Assembly: GCA_020058315.1 (NCBI GenBank)
Contig: JAGVEK010000140.1
Span: 1-5,383 of the forward strand
Length of the DNA stretch: 5,383 nucleotides
Direction: 5' to 3'
Source: Candidatus Zixiibacteriota bacterium
Lineage (GTDB): Bacteria; Zixibacteria; MSB-5A5; WJJR01
Shown here: piece after piece, positions 3,712 to 5,383 of the stretch
Layout: every line of letters starts with the position of its first letter
Position numbering within the stretch: position 1 is the first letter of the stretch
Made by a program: the position numbers and the translations under genes
Notes under the pieces: model-generated
Seen by the model: the letters and a program-made list of their open reading frames with translations, nothing else
Told to the model about the DNA's origin: nothing
Database searches by the model: none

Positions 3712-5383
3712 ATGACTCCGCCTGAATCGATCCGGAAGGAAATCGAAGGCATCCGGACCCAACTCCGGTACCACTCGCACCGGTACTACGTATTGGATGC
3801 GCCGGAGATCTCGGATGCCGAATACGACGCTCTGTTCGACCGGCTGGTGGAGCTTGAACGACAGCATCCAGATGCTGTTACCGGGGATTCCCCAACTCAA
3901 AAGATCGGCGCCGAACCGGCCGCGGAATTTGGCGAAGTCCGACATCATGTCCCGATGATGTCGCTTCAAAAGGTGACCACTGAGCAGGAATTTCTCGAAT
4001 TCAATCAGCGGATCCTCAGACTGCTGGAGGGCGAAACTCCGTCATTCGTAATTGAACCAAAGCTCGACGGGCTTGCGGTCGAGCTGACTTACGCGGGTGG
4101 GAAACTCAGTGTCGGATCGACGCGTGGAAATGGCACTGTCGGCGAGGATGTTACCGCGAACCTGCGGACGGTCCGCTCGATCCCACTACGTCTTATGGGC
4201 GACTATCCAGAACTGGTCGATGTTCGGGGGGAAATAGTCTTAGGTCGCCGGGATTTTGAACGGCTCAACACCGCGCGGCTTGCGACAGGCGAAGAGCCGA
4301 TGGCCAACCCTCGCAACGGGGCAGCCGGGTCGTTGCGCCAGCTTGATCCCAAAGTGACGGCATCGAGACCGCTGGTGTTCTACGCGTACGGGATCGGCCG
4401 ATGCGAGGGGATTTCCCTGACGACTCAGTCGATGACGCTGAATCTCCTGAGGCAATTGGGATTCAAAGTGCATCCGCTGGCCCGACCCTGCCGGGCAACG
4501 GGCGATGTCGTGACGGCACACGATGAGATTGCGTCGGCTCGGGATAATCTGGATGAAGAGACTGACGGGACCGTCGTCAAGGTTGATGAATTCCATCTTC
4601 AGGAGCGCCTCGGGGCCGTGTCCCACCACCCGCGCTGGGCTGTGGCGTGGAAGTTTCCGCCACAGGAAGAGATGACGATTGTGGAGAACATCGTCCTCCA
4701 AGTGGGACGGACGGGGATCATCAGCCCGGTGGCTGTTCTTGCTCCGGTCCGAGTGGGTGGAGTCGAAGTCCGTCGCGCCAGTCTCCACAACGAAGACGAG
4801 GTGGCACGGAAGGACATCCGCGTCGGCGACAAGGTGGTCATTCGCCGGGCCGGTGATGTGATCCCGGAAGTCGTGCAGGTCGTGCCGGGTGGCCGGACAC
4901 CGCGCTCTGGCCCATTCCGATTCCTTGGGCAATGCCCTGTGTGCGGGGCGGTGACGGTTCGCGAAACGGATTCGGCGTTTCACTACTGTACTAATCTTAG
5001 CTGCCCGGCCCAGATCAAGGAACACTTGGCGCACTTCGTCTCCAAGGCGGGCATCGACGTGGAGGGGATGGGGACACGTTACATCGAGCAGCTTGTTGAC
5101 AAGGATCTGGTTCGCGATCCTGCCGACATTTATTACCTTGATATCGATACCCTCAGTTCTTTGGAGCGTATGGCAAAGAAGTCCGCTTCCAATCTTATCC
5201 TCGCGATAGAAAGATCCAAGATGGTACCGGCTCACCGTTTTCTGTTCAGTCTCGGAATTCCACTTGTTGGTGAGACGGTTGCTCGACTACTCACCCAAGC
5301 TTTCGGCGATATACTCTCGATTCAGCAAAAGGATGCCGCCCAATTACAAGAAATCCCGGGAATAGGACCGGAAGTAGCCCAAA
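3712..5383 (+). CDS. ligA: NAD+-dependent DNA ligase LigA (3' end beyond window)
   Basis: LigA seals nicks in duplex DNA using NAD+ during replication (Okazaki fragment joining) and repair. The 557 residues visible follow the family order. Domain Ia carries YYVLDAPEISDAEYD (25-39) and DSPTQKIG (59-66). The nucleotidyltransferase domain has motif I EPKLDG with catalytic Lys117, STRGNGTVGED (136-146), VRGEIVL (171-177, Glu174), ANPRNGAAGSLRQLDP (198-213), TDGTVVKVD (284-292, Lys290) and WAVAWKFP (309-316, Lys314). The OB fold has VGRTGIISPVAVL (331-343) and RRAGDVIPEVV (378-388). The zinc finger is Cys408, 411, 426 and 431, then helix-hairpin-helix repeats including GIPLVGE (515-521) and IPGIGPEVAQ at the cut end. 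Full-length homologues are about 670 residues, so roughly 110, including the BRCT domain, are missing only because the window stops. No inactivating change is seen. It is divergent from the lipoprotein genes, with no operon partner visible. Confidence 0.97.
   Translation, partial: MTPPESIRKEIEGIRTQLRYHSHRYYVLDAPEISDAEYDALFDRLVELERQHPDAVTGDSPTQKIGAEPAAEFGEVRHHVPMMSLQKVTTEQEFLEFNQRILRLLEGETPSFVIEPKLDGLAVELTYAGGKLSVGSTRGNGTVGEDVTANLRTVRSIPLRLMGDYPELVDVRGEIVLGRRDFERLNTARLATGEEPMANPRNGAAGSLRQLDPKVTASRPLVFYAYGIGRCEGISLTTQSMTLNLLRQLGFKVHPLARPCRATGDVVTAHDEIASARDNLDEETDGTVVKVDEFHLQERLGAVSHHPRWAVAWKFPPQEEMTIVENIVLQVGRTGIISPVAVLAPVRVGGVEVRRASLHNEDEVARKDIRVGDKVVIRRAGDVIPEVVQVVPGGRTPRSGPFRFLGQCPVCGAVTVRETDSAFHYCTNLSCPAQIKEHLAHFVSKAGIDVEGMGTRYIEQLVDKDLVRDPADIYYLDIDTLSSLERMAKKSASNLILAIERSKMVPAHRFLFSLGIPLVGETVARLLTQAFGDILSIQQKDAAQLQEIPGIGPEVAQ

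Noticed and set aside
4240..5235. Long open frame of 331 codons on the minus strand
   Set aside because: It lies wholly antisense to ligA, whose motifs are intact. The product is Arg/His-rich with no domain and no upstream gene context.

Overview
The window appears to be bacterial chromosome from a Gram-negative-type organism of fairly high GC, judged by eye. Two proteins begin with lipoprotein signal peptides, and a standard bacterial NAD+-dependent DNA ligase is present. The intergenic DNA is crowded with short palindromes of REP type. This mix would suit an uncultured lineage with many dispersed intergenic repeats, but nothing here fixes the phylum.

Layout: 1-452 holds no convincing gene, only short palindromes and diverged direct repeats. 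453-1622 and 1988-3175 (both minus strand) are tandem paralogues, about 70% identical as proteins by eye. Each is a lipoprotein predicted to fold as a roughly seven-bladed beta-propeller. The copy at 1988-3175 is upstream in transcription order. The 365-base gap between them carries a short signal-peptide-like ORF that runs into a palindrome (probably a gene relic) and a compact hairpin just ahead of the second gene's ribosome binding site. 3176-3711 separates the divergent lipoprotein and ligase genes. It contains a roughly 235-bp inverted-repeat element (3207-3441) with two oppositely oriented REP-like sequences nested inside. 3712-5383 (plus strand) is ligA, cut by the window end before its BRCT domain.

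The genes do not form an obvious pathway. ligA is a housekeeping replication and repair gene. The lipoproteins are probably envelope-anchored propellers of unknown function, amplified by local duplication. I see no defence system, CRISPR array, RNA gene, transposase or biosynthetic cluster. The most noteworthy material is the repeat structure: palindromes sit at the edges of the duplicated gene unit, one hairpin family shows a compensatory base-pair change between copies, and a small signal-peptide ORF appears to have been cut short by a palindrome.
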